From Sycobia sp. Sy_11 (taxonomy: Eukaryota > Arthropoda > Insecta > Hymenoptera > Epichrysomallidae), in NCBI GenBank assembly GCA_018907035.1, contig JACCIC010000063.1, positions 2,618,001-2,682,000 of the forward strand: a stretch of 64,000 nucleotides of DNA, written 5' to 3'. How positions within the stretch are numbered: position 1 is the stretch's first letter; every line of letters begins with the position of its first letter. The position numbers were made by a program, and so were the translations under genes. The notes below the pieces were generated by a model. The model was not told the origin of the DNA, made no database searches, and saw only the letters and a program-made list of their open reading frames with translations. Below are positions 21,550 to 32,164 of the stretch, piece after piece.

Positions 21550-22805
21550 ACCAATTGCAATATTTCCGGTTGATCTAATTTGAGCCAGAAGACGATTGAC
21601 CAAAAATGTTTTCCCAGTACTTCCAGGAGCATCTAAGAAGAGAATCATAGGATTATTGTTATTTATACTATTACAAATAATGTAACATACTTCACATTGA
21701 GCCGCTACTAATTTAGAAATATTTATTTTTACAAATTTTTTTAATTCATCACTATCAAAATTATGTGGCAGCATTGATGGTCTCATGATTCTTACGTATA
21801 GGAGTTCGTAAACCAAAATCACATATACATTTTGCACTAAGAGTAATCACAATAGTTTTAATTTCAATAAGACCTTTATTAAATATTTCATTTGAAAAAT
21901 TTATTTCGAACTTGTTAGTTTGCCAACGAATTTGATATAAAATATCTTGACAAAAGTCCTTCTGAAACATTTCCCATAATACATGTGGTTGAGCTCTATG
22001 ACAAAATACTAATACAATTGCAAATAATTCTCTTAATTTAGACGAAGACTGTTATAATGAAGCATCAAATAGAGTATTCTTCCAATGATTATCATTTTTT
22101 ACAAACAAACCATCACACACGCAGCTTGGAATGTCTGTTGTAGAACAACATTAACAGTCTTTAAGTCATAAAATGAGATAGGACCTTCAACATTATGCAA
22201 TAAAAGATGCAAATAAAAGCATTCACTTTGATTTGGATGAATAGTATATACTCTACCCAAAGCATTGTCTTTTTTAACTCTGGGAAATCCTTCAACGGCA
22301 ACTCCGCGCATCCTTCTAATAAATTTATTGCCTCGCCAAATATAATAGGTAGGTATTTCAGGATATAGCAATGTTTTAGCAAATTCATCCGAGCGACAAA
22401 GTTCAAAGAAAGCTGTTAAAGTAGTTTGCCGAGGACCATTAAGAATATGTTGGATATTTTCTTCAGTGAAGTAAATACGTTGATGATTTTCTAAATGAAT
22501 TGCTAAATGAATGACAGTCCGATATCGTACATGAATTGAAAAATCAAAAAATCTCCAGTAAACCTCGGATGAGCATATATATCAACCATTAATATACTGA
22601 TTTAATTCATCATTTTCATTTTCAACAGAAAATGTAGCTTGATCAGAACCTTTGGTAATATATTTGCATATATATCAGATAGCTTGCACGGAATTACAAA
22701 AGTCAATGTTAATATGCGCATTGAAACAAGGTAAGAGGACTGGGCAATATGGTAAAATCCATTTATTGTCTGTATCAATTAAATTACCTCGCATAACAAT
22801 GTAGT
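21550..22805 (-). pseudogene. Helitron Rep/helicase fragment
   Basis: The minus strand starts near 22805 with MRGNLIDTDNKWILPYCP and continues LPCFNAHINIDFCNS, then YICKYITKGSDQATFSVEN, HLENHQRIYFTEENIQ, AFFELCRSDEFAKTLLYPEI, ALGRVYTIHPNQSECFYLH and the helicase Walker A region ILFLDAPGSTGKTFLVNRLL (21640-21590). This is the Rep C-terminal part and start of the Pif1-type helicase that Helitrons use for rolling-circle transposition. Several stops and frameshifts break it and similarity ends after GNIAIG at about 21550. Walker A is altered to APGSTGKT from the common GPGGTGKT. Non-functional. Confidence 0.85.
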
Positions 22806-22829
22806 AGAAAATTTACTTTATATAAAAAA

Positions 22830-23580
22830 AAGTATAAATTCGTATAGAAACAGTAGAATTGCTGATAGAATTAATGGCCAAAATAAATATATCAATTTTA
22901 ATAATTAGAAATTAATATTAATATTTGAATTTGAAGATTCGAAACTTTATCATGATTTAAATAAGTTAAATAAATAATAGTTTTAAGAAGGTTGTACTTC
23001 TTGAAGTATCAAAGAGGGATCCCAATAGAAATTAACTTCAATTTGGTTGCTTAAATAATTAATAATTCAAAAATGTATATTAGTAAAAAAAAACAAAACA
23101 CAATTTATAACAGATACCACTTCTAACAATTTATATTGAAATTTACATTTTTGGCTATATGAAATGGTATATATAGATATATGTTAATTTAAATAATTTT
23201 AATTGTTTTTAAAATTAATTTTTTTAAATAAAAATCGATAAGACCCATAACTCTTCATCTATACTGAAAACCCTTATAATATTAAAATAATTTGATTTCT
23301 GTTTGACAATTCAATAGCATGGGAACAATCCAAAAATTGTAGATTTTAAACCCTTTTAAAAAATTATTTGGTTATTTTGATACTTTTATTTGAACATTCT
23401 GTATAATGCATATTTCAAAATAATTATACAATTTTCTTCTTGCATAGAAAAAATTAGAATGTTGAAAAAAATATTAAATTATTTTTATAATTTGTTTTCA
23501 GAAATTATTTTTAGTATGATTTGGCATACAACCATCTTATAAAAGAAGAGAGAGAGAGACAATTTTTCACGTGAGAAAAA
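22830..23580. other. AT-rich intergenic stretch
   Basis: No supported feature apart from a short GA run at 23548-23559. Confidence 0.5.
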
Positions 23581-23583
23581 TTA

Positions 23584-24869
23584 TTAGGAGTGTGAATAAG
23601 TCTTTCCCGTTTTTTGTAAGAGATGGCGCCACCAATACTGTGCGAGTATTCAATGGTTACATATGTCATAATCAAAGCTTATTCATATGTCAACAATTCC
23701 ATACTAACACATTAGTTAAAATTTTTTCGCATCATAAATTTTTGATATCGTGAAAATGTCGAAATTTGAGCCGAGTCGACGTCATTTGCGGGAAGTTTCA
23801 CTTTATTGGTTCAATTTGAAGAAATCTGCTGCCGAGACGCATCGATTGCTTCAGGAGGCTTATGGAGAAGGTTGTGTCGATGATTCAAGTGTTCGCGGAT
23901 GGTTTCGACGCTTCAAAAGCGGTGATTTCGACGTGGAAGACAAGGAGCGTTCCGGGCGGTCGCAAATCTTTGAAGATCGAGAATTTGCGACTTTGCTTGA
24001 TGAAGATTCTTGTCAAACGCAAGAAGAACTTGCTGAAGCATTGGGAGTTGACCGAACAACCATTTCCAAGCGTTTGAAAGCCATGGGAATGATCCAAAAG
24101 CAAGGAAATTGGGTGCCGTACGAACTGAAGCTGAGAGACGTCGAACGGCGTTTTTTCACTTGCGAACAGCTGCTTCAGCGACATAAAAGAAAGGGTTTTC
24201 TGCATCGTATCGTGACTGGCGATGAAAAGTGGATACGTTACGATAATCCGAAGCGATGAAAATCATGGGGACTACCCGGCCATGCATCATCATCGACGGC
24301 CAAGCCAAATATTCATGGCGCCAAGCTCATGCTCTGTATATGGTGGGACCAGCTAGGTGTGGTTTACTATGAGCTTCTGAAACCGAATGAAAGGATCACA
24401 GGCGAGGTCTATCGACGACAATTGATGCGTTTGAGCCGCGCACTGCGAGAAAAACGGCCACAATACTCCGACAGGCACGACAAAGTTATTTTGCAACATG
24501 ACAATGCTCGCCCACATGTTGCACCGCCGGTGAAAACATACTTAGAAACGCTCAAATGGAAAGTCCTACCCCACCCGCCGTATAGTCCAGACGTTGCTCC
24601 GTCTGATTACCATCTCTTCAGATCGATGACGCATGGTCTGGCTGACCAGCACTTCCATTCCTACGAGGAAGCCAAAAAATGGGTGGATGACTGGATAGAG
24701 GCCAAACCGGTCGAATTTTTTCGCAACGGGATTCGTATGTTGCCAGAAAGATGGGAAAAAGTTGTAGCTAGCGATGGCCAATACTTTCAATAATTCATTT
24801 GTAACCATTTTTTCACAATAAAGGCTCAAAATTTGAAAAAAAACGGGAAAGACTTATTCATATACCTGA
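23584..24869 (+). mobile_element. Full-length mariner, copy A
   Basis: 1286 bp between TA duplications (23582-23583 and 24870-24871), starting TTAGGAGTGTGAATAAGTCT and ending with the related inverted end AGACTTATTCATATACCTGA. It is almost identical to copy B at 32165-33450 and has the same length. The transposase carries one nonsense codon. Confidence 0.95.
23750..24793 (+). pseudogene. Mariner transposase with a single nonsense codon (copy A)
   Basis: A DD34D mariner transposase of the mauritiana-like group; a start at 23756 (MSKFEPSRRHLREV) is the likely true one. Order: paired helix-turn-helix (WFNLKKSAAETHRLLQ; TQEELAEALGVDRTTISKRL), linker SGRSQIFEDRE, then catalytic Asp in VTGDEKWIRYD, Asp in QHDNARPH and Asp in PSDYHLFRS, 34 residues apart. 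Reading stops at 24257-24259 where the second Arg of a conserved KRRKSW-type segment is TGA, then stays open to 24793. Apart from that codon the gene is complete (about 345 residues). Copy B shares the stop. Confidence 0.95.
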
Positions 24870-25048
24870 TAAAATATACAAAAATCAAAAGATATCCATA
24901 AGGTATGAGTATAGTGTTAGTCAGATTAATCTGATGAACAAAAAAGATAATGCCGACCAACCGCACACCTTCTTTAGGATACGAATCCCAAATTTGGATA
25001 TGATCATTCGTCTGAGCTTGCCTGGTATGGATACTTTAAGCAGACTAG

Positions 25049-25302
25049 TTTGAGTTGATGTTCGTGATTCAAAACGCCGTCTAGTGGCCGCTTGTAAAAA
25101 ATGACTACTAAAACTGTTAACTTAATTAATTGTTAAAAGTAAAATGATTTTCAAGAAAAAACATAGCTTATGTCGTTCCCAAAATAATGGAGAATTTATA
25201 TGTCCAATTTCAGAACAATTGGTTCAGTAGTTTTTTCGGTTATCAAACAAAAATACGCTTTGTCTTTATAAATTAGTATGAAGTATGATATGATATGATA
25301 TA
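25049..25302 (-). repeat. Interspersed repeat W, copy 2, with microsatellite end
   Basis: Inverse-oriented match to 911-1140: complement of TTTGAGTTGATGTTCGTGAT through AATTGGTTCAGTAGTTTTTT, ending in a TATGA-type microsatellite (25270-25302) like copy 1. Non-coding. Confidence 0.7.
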
Positions 25303-25334
25303 TTTATATTATATATATATATATCTATATATAT

Positions 25335-25634
25335 ATTATAACGGTGCGCGTGTCCGCCTCGAACACGTGGACGGCGGGCACGACCGTTCCAAAAGATGTG
25401 CGCGGCTGGGCTCAGCCCCGAATCGTTTCGGCGAGGGAGAGGGGCGGTCCGCGAGAGGCGAAGTAACGCATGCAGAATTGCGCGGAGGTAGGGAGATCAA
25501 ATGACTACAAGAAAATTGAACAAATACAACTGGACGTGTCTTTAATTCACAACATACGTTCGGTATAACAAATACGCGAAGGCACGATGCGCGCAGGCCG
25601 AGGGTCGCTGAAGCGATTAGGCGTGTGGCGTCAG

Positions 25635-25697
<63 letters not shown>

Positions 25698-26148
25698 TAA
25701 TGGGCTGCCACTTACAGTCGGGTCGATGTTGTTGGATCGTCCGCTGGCGGCAGGAGGCGGCGGCGGCAAACTCTGAACCGATGTCAGCACGTCCTCGTTG
25801 GCCAGGGGAGGCGGTGTCCCCGTTCGTCGGTGGCCCCGGGATGGGGCAGTTACTCCGCACAGACGGGAGCCGGGTGACAGGCTCGTTAGTTCGAGCTCTG
25901 CGGCGATGTCCGCGTAACGAGCCCCGCGGTTCTCGCCTCAGCGGACGGCGGCACGCACGAAAGCGACGAAACTCGCACAATGGGCACGGAGTCCCTCGCG
26001 AAACAAAACAAAAGAACACGAAAAAAACGAGCACCCGACGGACTCTATTTTTTGAGTGTTAGAAAGAAAAAAGCTCGATCGCACGTCGCTCGTGAAGTTC
26101 TCTCTCAAAACTCCCAAAATTCGCGCGCGACCATTTCTCCCCACTCCC

Positions 26149-26191
<43 letters not shown>

Positions 26192-26520
26192 TCTCACTTA
26201 CCTCTCCGCGGTGTAGTAGTGCGTCGGCCTGTATCAAATATATATTAATATTTACATATAAACATATATACATATGTACAAGGGCTACGATGGGAGAGAG
26301 AGCATTGGGGCGTGGGAAAGCAAACGCGGCGCTTGTGTTCCCCTTCACACGCCCTCCCCCTCCAGGCGCTGGTACCCAAAGCGTGGCAGCTCGACCCAAC
26401 ATCTCTCTCTCTCTCTCTCATTTTGACCATTATGTCAGGATAGCAATTATTACACAATTCATAACTGGGGAATATCTTAATAAGGAGAGGATGGAAAATA
26501 AAGCCGCAGGTGCATTATGC
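25335..26520 (-). other. GC-rich 3' flank of the Gypsy element, possible LTR
   Basis: This CpG-rich stretch lies downstream of the pol gene on the same strand, where a 3' LTR is expected. On the minus strand an AATTAAAG signal (near 25540) lies about 200 bp from the end. GA/CT microsatellites at 25639-25700, 26151-26186 and 26402-26420 interrupt it; a purine run next to TTGGGTCG near 26402 could be a polypurine tract and LTR start. No second LTR copy exists in the window, so boundaries are unproven. Long open frames here reflect base composition. Confidence 0.35.
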
Positions 26521-26522
26521 AC

Positions 26523-26981
26523 CTAGATGGCCTGTTGATGGGTCTTGGCTTGGGCCCGAGTGCGGTGGGGGGATTGGTCCCGGGGTAGTGCTGAGCACTG
26601 GATCATCCTGGGGCGATCTGCTTTCTGCTTTACCAGGTGTATGCCACTATTGCAGGCGGCCTTGCTGTTGTGGGGCTTCGCAGGGGCTCGTGTTTGAGTC
26701 CTTCGACGGGTTACAATTTGCCTCCTAATCGGTCTCCCGAATCTATGCGGCGCGACACCGGCGTTAGATCGTGTGGCATTGCCCACGGGGGTATCGCTTC
26801 GCACGCTCGTATCGGGATTACAATAAAACGTATCGTCGGGGCGCCGTACGCTCACCAGTGGTGTTACACTACGGTTTCGTTCGCTCGCCTCGACAATACA
26901 ATCGGACGCATCACAGGCACGCTCTTCGCCCGAATGCTCTTCCGTATTGGAACCGCTATCATCTTCGGGTCGTGATATCAA
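26523..26981 (-). CDS. Open C-terminal tail region of Gypsy pol
   Basis: An open frame directly follows, in a different frame, the integrase stop at 26978. It begins ISRPEDDSGSNTEEHSGEE and later reads RFGRPIRRQIVTRRRTQ, an acidic then basic, Arg-rich composition like tails of some Gypsy polyproteins. There is no ATG at its start. It might be a tail reached by frameshift, or a chance open frame in GC-rich DNA. Confidence 0.3.
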   Translation of the reverse strand: MISRPEDDSGSNTEEHSGEERACDASDCIVEASERNRSVTPLVSVRRPDDTFYCNPDTSVRSDTPVGNATRSNAGVAPHRFGRPIRRQIVTRRRTQTRAPAKPHNSKAACNSGIHLVKQKADRPRMIQCSALPRDQSPHRTRAQAKTHQQAI

Positions 26982-27880
26982 TTATAGGGCTTCAGGTCGG
27001 CGACATGATGCTTACCAGCCTCTCTTCCTGTAGAGTCGATCAGTCGATAAACATTCGTGCCGAGCTTCTCCATGATCGTAAAGGGACCGTCGAATTTCGG
27101 GGGTTGGCAAAGCTTGGCACTGACGCCTTGTATGCTACACGAGAGGATGCAATTACGCCGCGATACGCGATCGCCAATCGCGTAATGAACATCGCGACGT
27201 CTCGCATTGTTCATTACGCGAGAGCAGCCTTTTCTTGTGCAACCTGTACGTGCTGTTCCTCCTGGCGACGATGCATGTCAGGGGCTGAGGGATGACTATT
27301 GAGTCCTATTTACCCTCTCTACCGGATTGGCTTGAGCGTGATAAGGGGGTATCGTTGAATGCTCCACCCGACGCTCCACAAGGAATTTCTCGAGGATCTT
27401 ATTACGAAATTCGGTGCCATTGTCCAATAGGAATATTTCGGGCGTACAAAACAGTAAGAATACGCGATCTTTCAACTCGCGGCGAATCGTTTGCGCATTC
27501 GCCTTTCGTATAGGGATGCACTCTACCCAGCGAGTGAAGAGATCCATGAAAACGAACAAGTACTCGTATCCTCGGGTAGATCGTGGAAACAGACCCATCA
27601 CGTCTCCAGCTACTACTGCCCAAGGACGGGTGACCGTTCGATAGCCCATCAGGCCAGCTGGTGCAGTCTGCTGTACCTTACACTGCTGGCACACGGTGCA
27701 GTCACGGACAAATTATGTCACATCTTTGTGCAATGAGGGCCAATAGTATGATCGTGCAATACGGTCATACGTCTTATCGCATCCGAAATGATCAGCTGTG
27801 GGCTCTTTATGACATTCATGAAGAACGGTACGGCGATCATCTTTAGGCACGACTAACTTCCACGCATCCTAGTCATCTAC
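26978..27880 (-). pseudogene. Ty3/Gypsy integrase
   Basis: From about 27840 downward the translation shows the zinc-binding region (HECHKEPTADHFG, YYWPSLHKDV, CTVCQQCK; His and Cys pairs retained). The catalytic core follows, with Asp in VVAGDVMG, Asp in FLLDNGTEF and Glu in NPVERVNRT (27694-27296). After a frame change near 27215 comes a C-terminal module ending FDGPFTIMEKLGTNVYRL and HVADLKPYN, stop at 26978. The enzyme inserts retrotransposon cDNA. A stop near 27725 and the frameshift break the chain, but the catalytic triad is intact, suggesting moderate age. Confidence 0.85.
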
Positions 27881-27919
27881 TAAATCTTCGACGGCAGGAT
27901 CGGGACGGTAGTAGTATAG

Positions 27920-28600
27920 TCATTGCCCGATGACCTTCCACCATGGGTGGTCTGTCGGATCGCTCACCATTTTCTTATGAAGGCGCAAATAACAGAGATC
28001 TTGCACATCGGCGACGCCGAGGGAGGCAACTTCGCAGGTTGGCTCATCTTTGGCCAAACGAGAGAGGGCGTCTGGTACGCAATTTAAGGTACTTTTCCTG
28101 TGGATGACTTCGTAATCATATCCCTGTAATTCCAAGGCCCAACGGGCGAGTCTGCCCGTGCGGTTGCGCAATGAGTACAGCCAACGAAGGCTGCTGTGAT
28201 CGGTTATCACTTGGAAGTGGTAGCCCTCGACGTACGGGCCAGCCCAGAGCACGGCTAGGCACTCACGTTCGGTGACCGAGTAATTACGCTCAGCCGCAAT
28301 CATGGTGTGAGTAGCGTAGGAGAGCACGCGCTCCACGCCATCAACTGATTGCGTGAACGCGGCGCCTAGTCCCGATTCGCTGGTGTCCGTCTGGTTGACG
28401 AACGTTTCTCCGAACGACGGTCGAGAAAGGACTGGTGCAGATGCGACGAAAGCCCGGATCTGTTCGAAGGCTTGCTGCTGCTCTTCTTCCCAATGATACT
28501 TGATGCTCTTTTTGGTTAATCGGGTGAGAGGCTCGGCAAGCCTTGCAAAATTCTCCAAGAGCTTGCGATATCAGGACGCAAGGCCTAGAAACCTACGGAG
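27920..28600 (-). pseudogene. Ty3/Gypsy RT connection and RNase H domain
   Basis: The frame opens MENFARLAEPLTRLTKKS, continues with HWEEEQQQAFEQIRAF, then the RNase H core: QTDTSESGLGAAFTQ (first acidic site), ERECLAVLWA (Glu), FQVITDHSSLRWLYSL (Asp) and VIHRKSTLNCVPDALSRL. This order is standard for Gypsy pol, where RNase H removes the RNA template. It joins the RT at about 28600 through a frameshift. The final segment reads LHKKMVSDPTDHPWW. Confidence 0.85.
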
Positions 28601-28605
28601 CTGCT

Positions 28606-29445
28606 TCAGGTTCTTTGGTGCAGCGTAAGTAAATTTGGTGCAATCTTATCCGGATCGGGTTGGAAACCGTTACGGTCCACGAGGACGCCGAGAAATCGTA
28701 CCTCTGCGAGTCCGAATTTTCTCTTTTGCCTGTTAATGGTCAAGTCGGCATCGGAAATGCGTCGCAGGATATGTTCGAGCCACCTGAGGTGCTCGTGAAA
28801 GCTCTCCGTAGCGATGATCACATAATCGAGGTAGGCGAAGGCCACCATCTCCATTTCAGGGCCGATTAGCTTGTCGCTTAACTGCTGTAAGGTTGCAGGC
28901 TCACCGGCGACACCATATGGCATACGTGTACATTCAAATAACCCCATGCCTGGGACCGTGAAGGCAGAGAGGTGTCGCGATTCCTCCCGAAGAGGGACCT
29001 GATTGTATGCGCTGCTGAGGTCCAGTGTGGAGATGTATCGCGCATTTTTCAGTTTCCGTAAAATTATGTCCATGAAAGGGAGCGGGTACGCGCTGACCTT
29101 TGACACGAAATTCAATTTGCGATAGTCCACGCAGAATCGGTAGCTCCCGTTGCTCTTGCGAACCATCACGACGCGGCTAGGCCCCTCGCTGATTGATCGG
29201 TGAATTACGCCTTGATCAAGCATTCTGCAAACTTGCGCATGCATTTCCAGCTCTATCTTCTAAGAGACCGGATAATAACGCTGCTTAATGGGCTTAGCAT
29301 CGCCGACATCGATCACGTGGTCGGTCAGATCCGTGCAGCCCAGAGGCTGATCAGTCGGAGGCAGCATTCGGTCGAGGAGTTCCTCGAGAGCTCGACGTTG
29401 ACTATCGTCAATATCACCCAAGCCTATAAAGGCAAGCGAATACAA
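28606..29445 (-). pseudogene. Ty3/Gypsy reverse transcriptase with altered YxDD
   Basis: The upstream part (29445-29260) reads ALEELLDRMLPPTDQPLG and HVIDVGDAKPIKQRYYPVS, then an in-frame TAG before KIELEMHAQVCRML. The RT frame (29244-28606) shows SRVVMVRKSNGSYRFCVDYR, then RYISTLDLSSAYNQVPL (first catalytic Asp), TRMPYGVAGEPATLQ and FAYLDYVIIATES. The catalytic box YLDD has become YLDY, so polymerisation would be lost even without the stop. LGVLVDRNGFQPDPDKI closes the palm/thumb. Gag, protease and the 5' LTR are absent; the sequence is cut off near 29445. Confidence 0.9.
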
Positions 29446-29499
29446 ATTTTAAATAATTAACAAAACACATTTGTTTGGAAAATAGATAAAACCGACAGT

Positions 29500-29621
29500 G
29501 TCAAAAGACAGTGGAAGAGACAGTGGAGAATAAAAAGTTTTTATTCTCACCACAAAAGTAAAAAAAATAGTATATTTTTCGTCACTTTACAATTCTGAAA
29601 GAACTTTATCTTTCTCGGTTT

Positions 29622-29704
<83 letters not shown>

Positions 29705-30791
29705 ATCTCTCTCTATTTACTTTGGTCGTCTATTTACATGACCGGAGCTTTCACTTCTTCGCAATCTAAGGTATTGAATTTTATATAATTCCAAGGGGCT
29801 GCATGTCAACGTTATAAAATTCTTAATTTTTAAATAATTTAGGAGTGCCTGATCTTATTTAATAATTATTATACAATTTTATTCAATACCTATAAACTTT
29901 GTGCGAATTTAAGTAAATACTTATAACTCTTATGCATGGTTCTATTAATTACAATTTCTTATTTATTTCTCTGACATATATTATTTTCGTTCGACGTGCC
30001 TCGTGAAACGACACGCCTTTTCTTATAATGCTTTAATTATATGGATTTCCCAATCCTGGCCTTTTATCGACGCTTTTCTATGATTTTACATTAGTCTAGA
30101 TGTATTAATTCGAGGAACGCCTCGTCATTAATACACATTTAATTTTATCTCTGATAAAGGAGAACTTTTTCTCAGAGATAAAATCTCACTCTAAATTTTG
30201 GCCGATTGACATAAAAGAAATGCGCGGCGGAGTTTAATATATTATTATGAAAAAAGTATAATATATTTTTGAATTCTATTACTGACAAAGGAGTGTCTTT
30301 ACTCAGAAATAGAATTTTGCCATTTTCGTTGGCCTTCTCGAGTGTCGCTAGGTACGGTATTTCTTGTTAGCAAGAGAGCACTCTTTTCTATACAAGAAAT
30401 TATATCTTCAAATGAGCAAAGGAGCGTCTTTTCCTCATTGAAGCATCTGCACCGGGAGACGACGTGTCCGTTGGTCGAATTTTACTATTTTCCCTTCTTC
30501 ATTTGAAAGGTGACTTCCTCAGCAAGTGCCGAAAACAAACAGGCCTTCTATTGAAAAATAACGCACTTTTATACGAACCAAAAAGACGTTAATTCATTTT
30601 AATTTATAACTTTTTTACTTCTTATTAGTCGCTTATTTGTTATAGTGGCCGCTGTTAGTATCCAGCTATATTATTATATTATACAAATAGACTATCTTCG
30701 ATTTACTTAACATTGAACTATGCGCGTTATTTACTTGTTATATTCTATTTATATATTATATTTTACTCGCTACTGAGTTATCCATGTTACA
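29500..30791 (-). mobile_element. LTR-like repeat L with hairpin array, copy 2
   Basis: Reverse-oriented sister of 16862-18425, starting (minus strand) TGTAACATGGATAACTCAGT at 30791, with TATA complement at 30566-30573 and hairpins at 30404-30444, 30358-30400, 30276-30317, 30140-30183, 30102-30134 and degraded ones at 29790-29870. A CT microsatellite (29625-29700) replaces part of the 3' region. It lies directly 5' of the Gypsy pol on the same strand, but nothing like it occurs 3' of pol, so belonging to that element is unproven. Confidence 0.5.
29625..29700. repeat. (CT)n microsatellite
   Basis: About 75 bp of CT dinucleotides grown from a short GA-rich spot that is only about 10 bp long in copy 1 of repeat L (about 18113-18121). 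Confidence 0.95.
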
Positions 30792-30837
30792 ATATATTAT
30801 AATATATTTATATATGTTATATATTTATATATCTAAA

Positions 30838-31060
30838 TATTAGACGATCTATTAATGTTTGAGGATTAAGGTCTAATGGAATACTGCACTTTATTTCACT
30901 TCTAAATGTGTTATTATTGGCTTTCAAGGAAAATTCAATTCCTTTGGATATCATTGTGGTTGATAAAAATTGATGATTGATATCGTTAATTTCGTAACTA
31001 CCAGTGGGAATAGTAATAAATTCCCACTATATATATATAGCTTATTATTTGTATTGTGAA
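30838..31060 (-). pseudogene. Polinton-like penton/minor structural protein fragment
   Basis: The minus strand reads EFITIPTGSYEINDINHQFL, then GIEFSLKANNNTFRSEIKC and SIPLDLNP. This is the N-terminal pattern of a jelly-roll-type protein found in insect Polinton-like loci, often annotated only as uncharacterised; a penton or minor capsid role is inferred. It follows the protease fragment on the same strand, as in a structural gene block. Repeat L truncates it at about 30835. Confidence 0.45.
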
Positions 31061-31074
31061 TATTCAAAATTGAG

Positions 31075-31320
31075 TCAAAGGTTAAATATTCGAGTAAGCC
31101 TAAAACAAATTTTAGACCAAAAAATAAATGAATTGAACTTTTGATATCTTTTAGAATTGTATTTTACTTCATTTACATTGAAATATTTCACGAGATCTAT
31201 GTGAGGCCTTAGATTACCTCTTTCGATAAGACACACAATGAGTATCTTTATTCTGTGAATCATCGAGATTAACAATAGCAGATTCGTTGTACGATGTACC
31301 ATTGTGAGGCAGACTATTCC
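31075..31320 (-). pseudogene. Polinton-like adenain-type cysteine protease fragment
   Basis: On the minus strand ESAIVNLDDSQNKDTHCVSY (near 31270-31210) corresponds to the catalytic-His region, usually GTHW. After a frame change NLRPHIDLVKYFNVNEVKYN and SKRYQKFNSF follow. In this family the catalytic Cys comes just after, but here the frame is lost. The protease matures capsid proteins in Polintons and adenoviruses. Missing Cys and a frameshift make it inactive. Confidence 0.55.
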
Positions 31321-31341
31321 TCGTGAAAACACTTCGAAAAT

Positions 31342-32160
31342 ATGGAATTTTCCGTAAAAAATGAAATAAATTGTAGTGAAGTTTGTAAAATGTTCATAAA
31401 GGCATATGGTGAGTCTGCTATGAGTAAAGCAAGGATTTACGAGTGGTATAAGCATTTCCAAGATGGCCGCGAAAACGTTGAAGATGACGAACGACCCGGA
31501 CGCCCAAGCACATCAACAACCGATGAAAACGTGAAAAAAGTGAAAGAAATTTGTTATGAACGATCGCCGAATCACAATAAGAGAAGTCGCTGATGAGATT
31601 GACATATCAGTTGGCTCATGCCATGAAATTTTTTCGGATGTTTTGGATATGAAACATGTGGCAGCAAAATTTGTTCTAAAATTGTTGAATTTCGAACAAA
31701 AACAGCGGTGAATGGAAGTTGTTCAGAAGTCGCTAAATGAAGTTTCTAAGGATGTAGAACTACTAAACCGTGTTATAACAGGTGACAAAACATGAGTTTA
31801 CGGATAGGATGTCGAAACAAAGGCTCAATTGTTCCAATGGAGGCATTCTGGATCGCCAAGACCGAAAAAGGCTCGACAAGTGCGGTCGAATGTGAAGTTT
31901 ATGCTCACTGTGTTCTTCGATTTTAATGGTATAGTGCATCATGAATTTTTGCCACATGGTCAAACAATCAATAAGGATTACTACCTACAAGTTCAACGCC
32001 GTTTGCGTGAAGCAATCCGAAAAATACGCCCGGATTTGTGGTAAAATAACTCATTACTTTTGTACCACGATAATGCACTTGCTCACACTTCATTGCTTGT
32101 TCGTGATATTTTGACCAAAAACAAAACTTTAACGATGCCTCAGCCTACATATTCTCATAA
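31342..32160 (+). pseudogene. Mariner transposase of a distinct subfamily, interrupted
   Basis: Opens MEFSVKNEINCSEVCKMFIK with GRENVEDDERPGRPSTSTTD; a frameshift near 31555 leads to NDRRITIREVADEIDISVGS and later RVITGDKT (first catalytic Asp, then a stop), KKARQVRSNVKFMLTVFFDF and YHDNALAHTSLLVRDIL (second Asp). At MPQPTYSHN, just before the third Asp, mariner copy B has inserted. The subfamily is common in insect genomes. Several stops show it was dead or dying before the insertion. Confidence 0.8.
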
Positions 32161-32164
32161 TATA

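Noticed and set aside
25336..26062. Long open frames on both strands in GC-rich DNA
   Set aside because: They cross GA/CT runs, lack motifs, and are explained by few stop codons in GC-rich sequence.
29500..30791. 5' LTR of the adjacent Gypsy element
   Set aside because: Position and strand fit, but no matching LTR lies 3' of pol, and another copy stands alone at 16862. Kept as a separate repeat.
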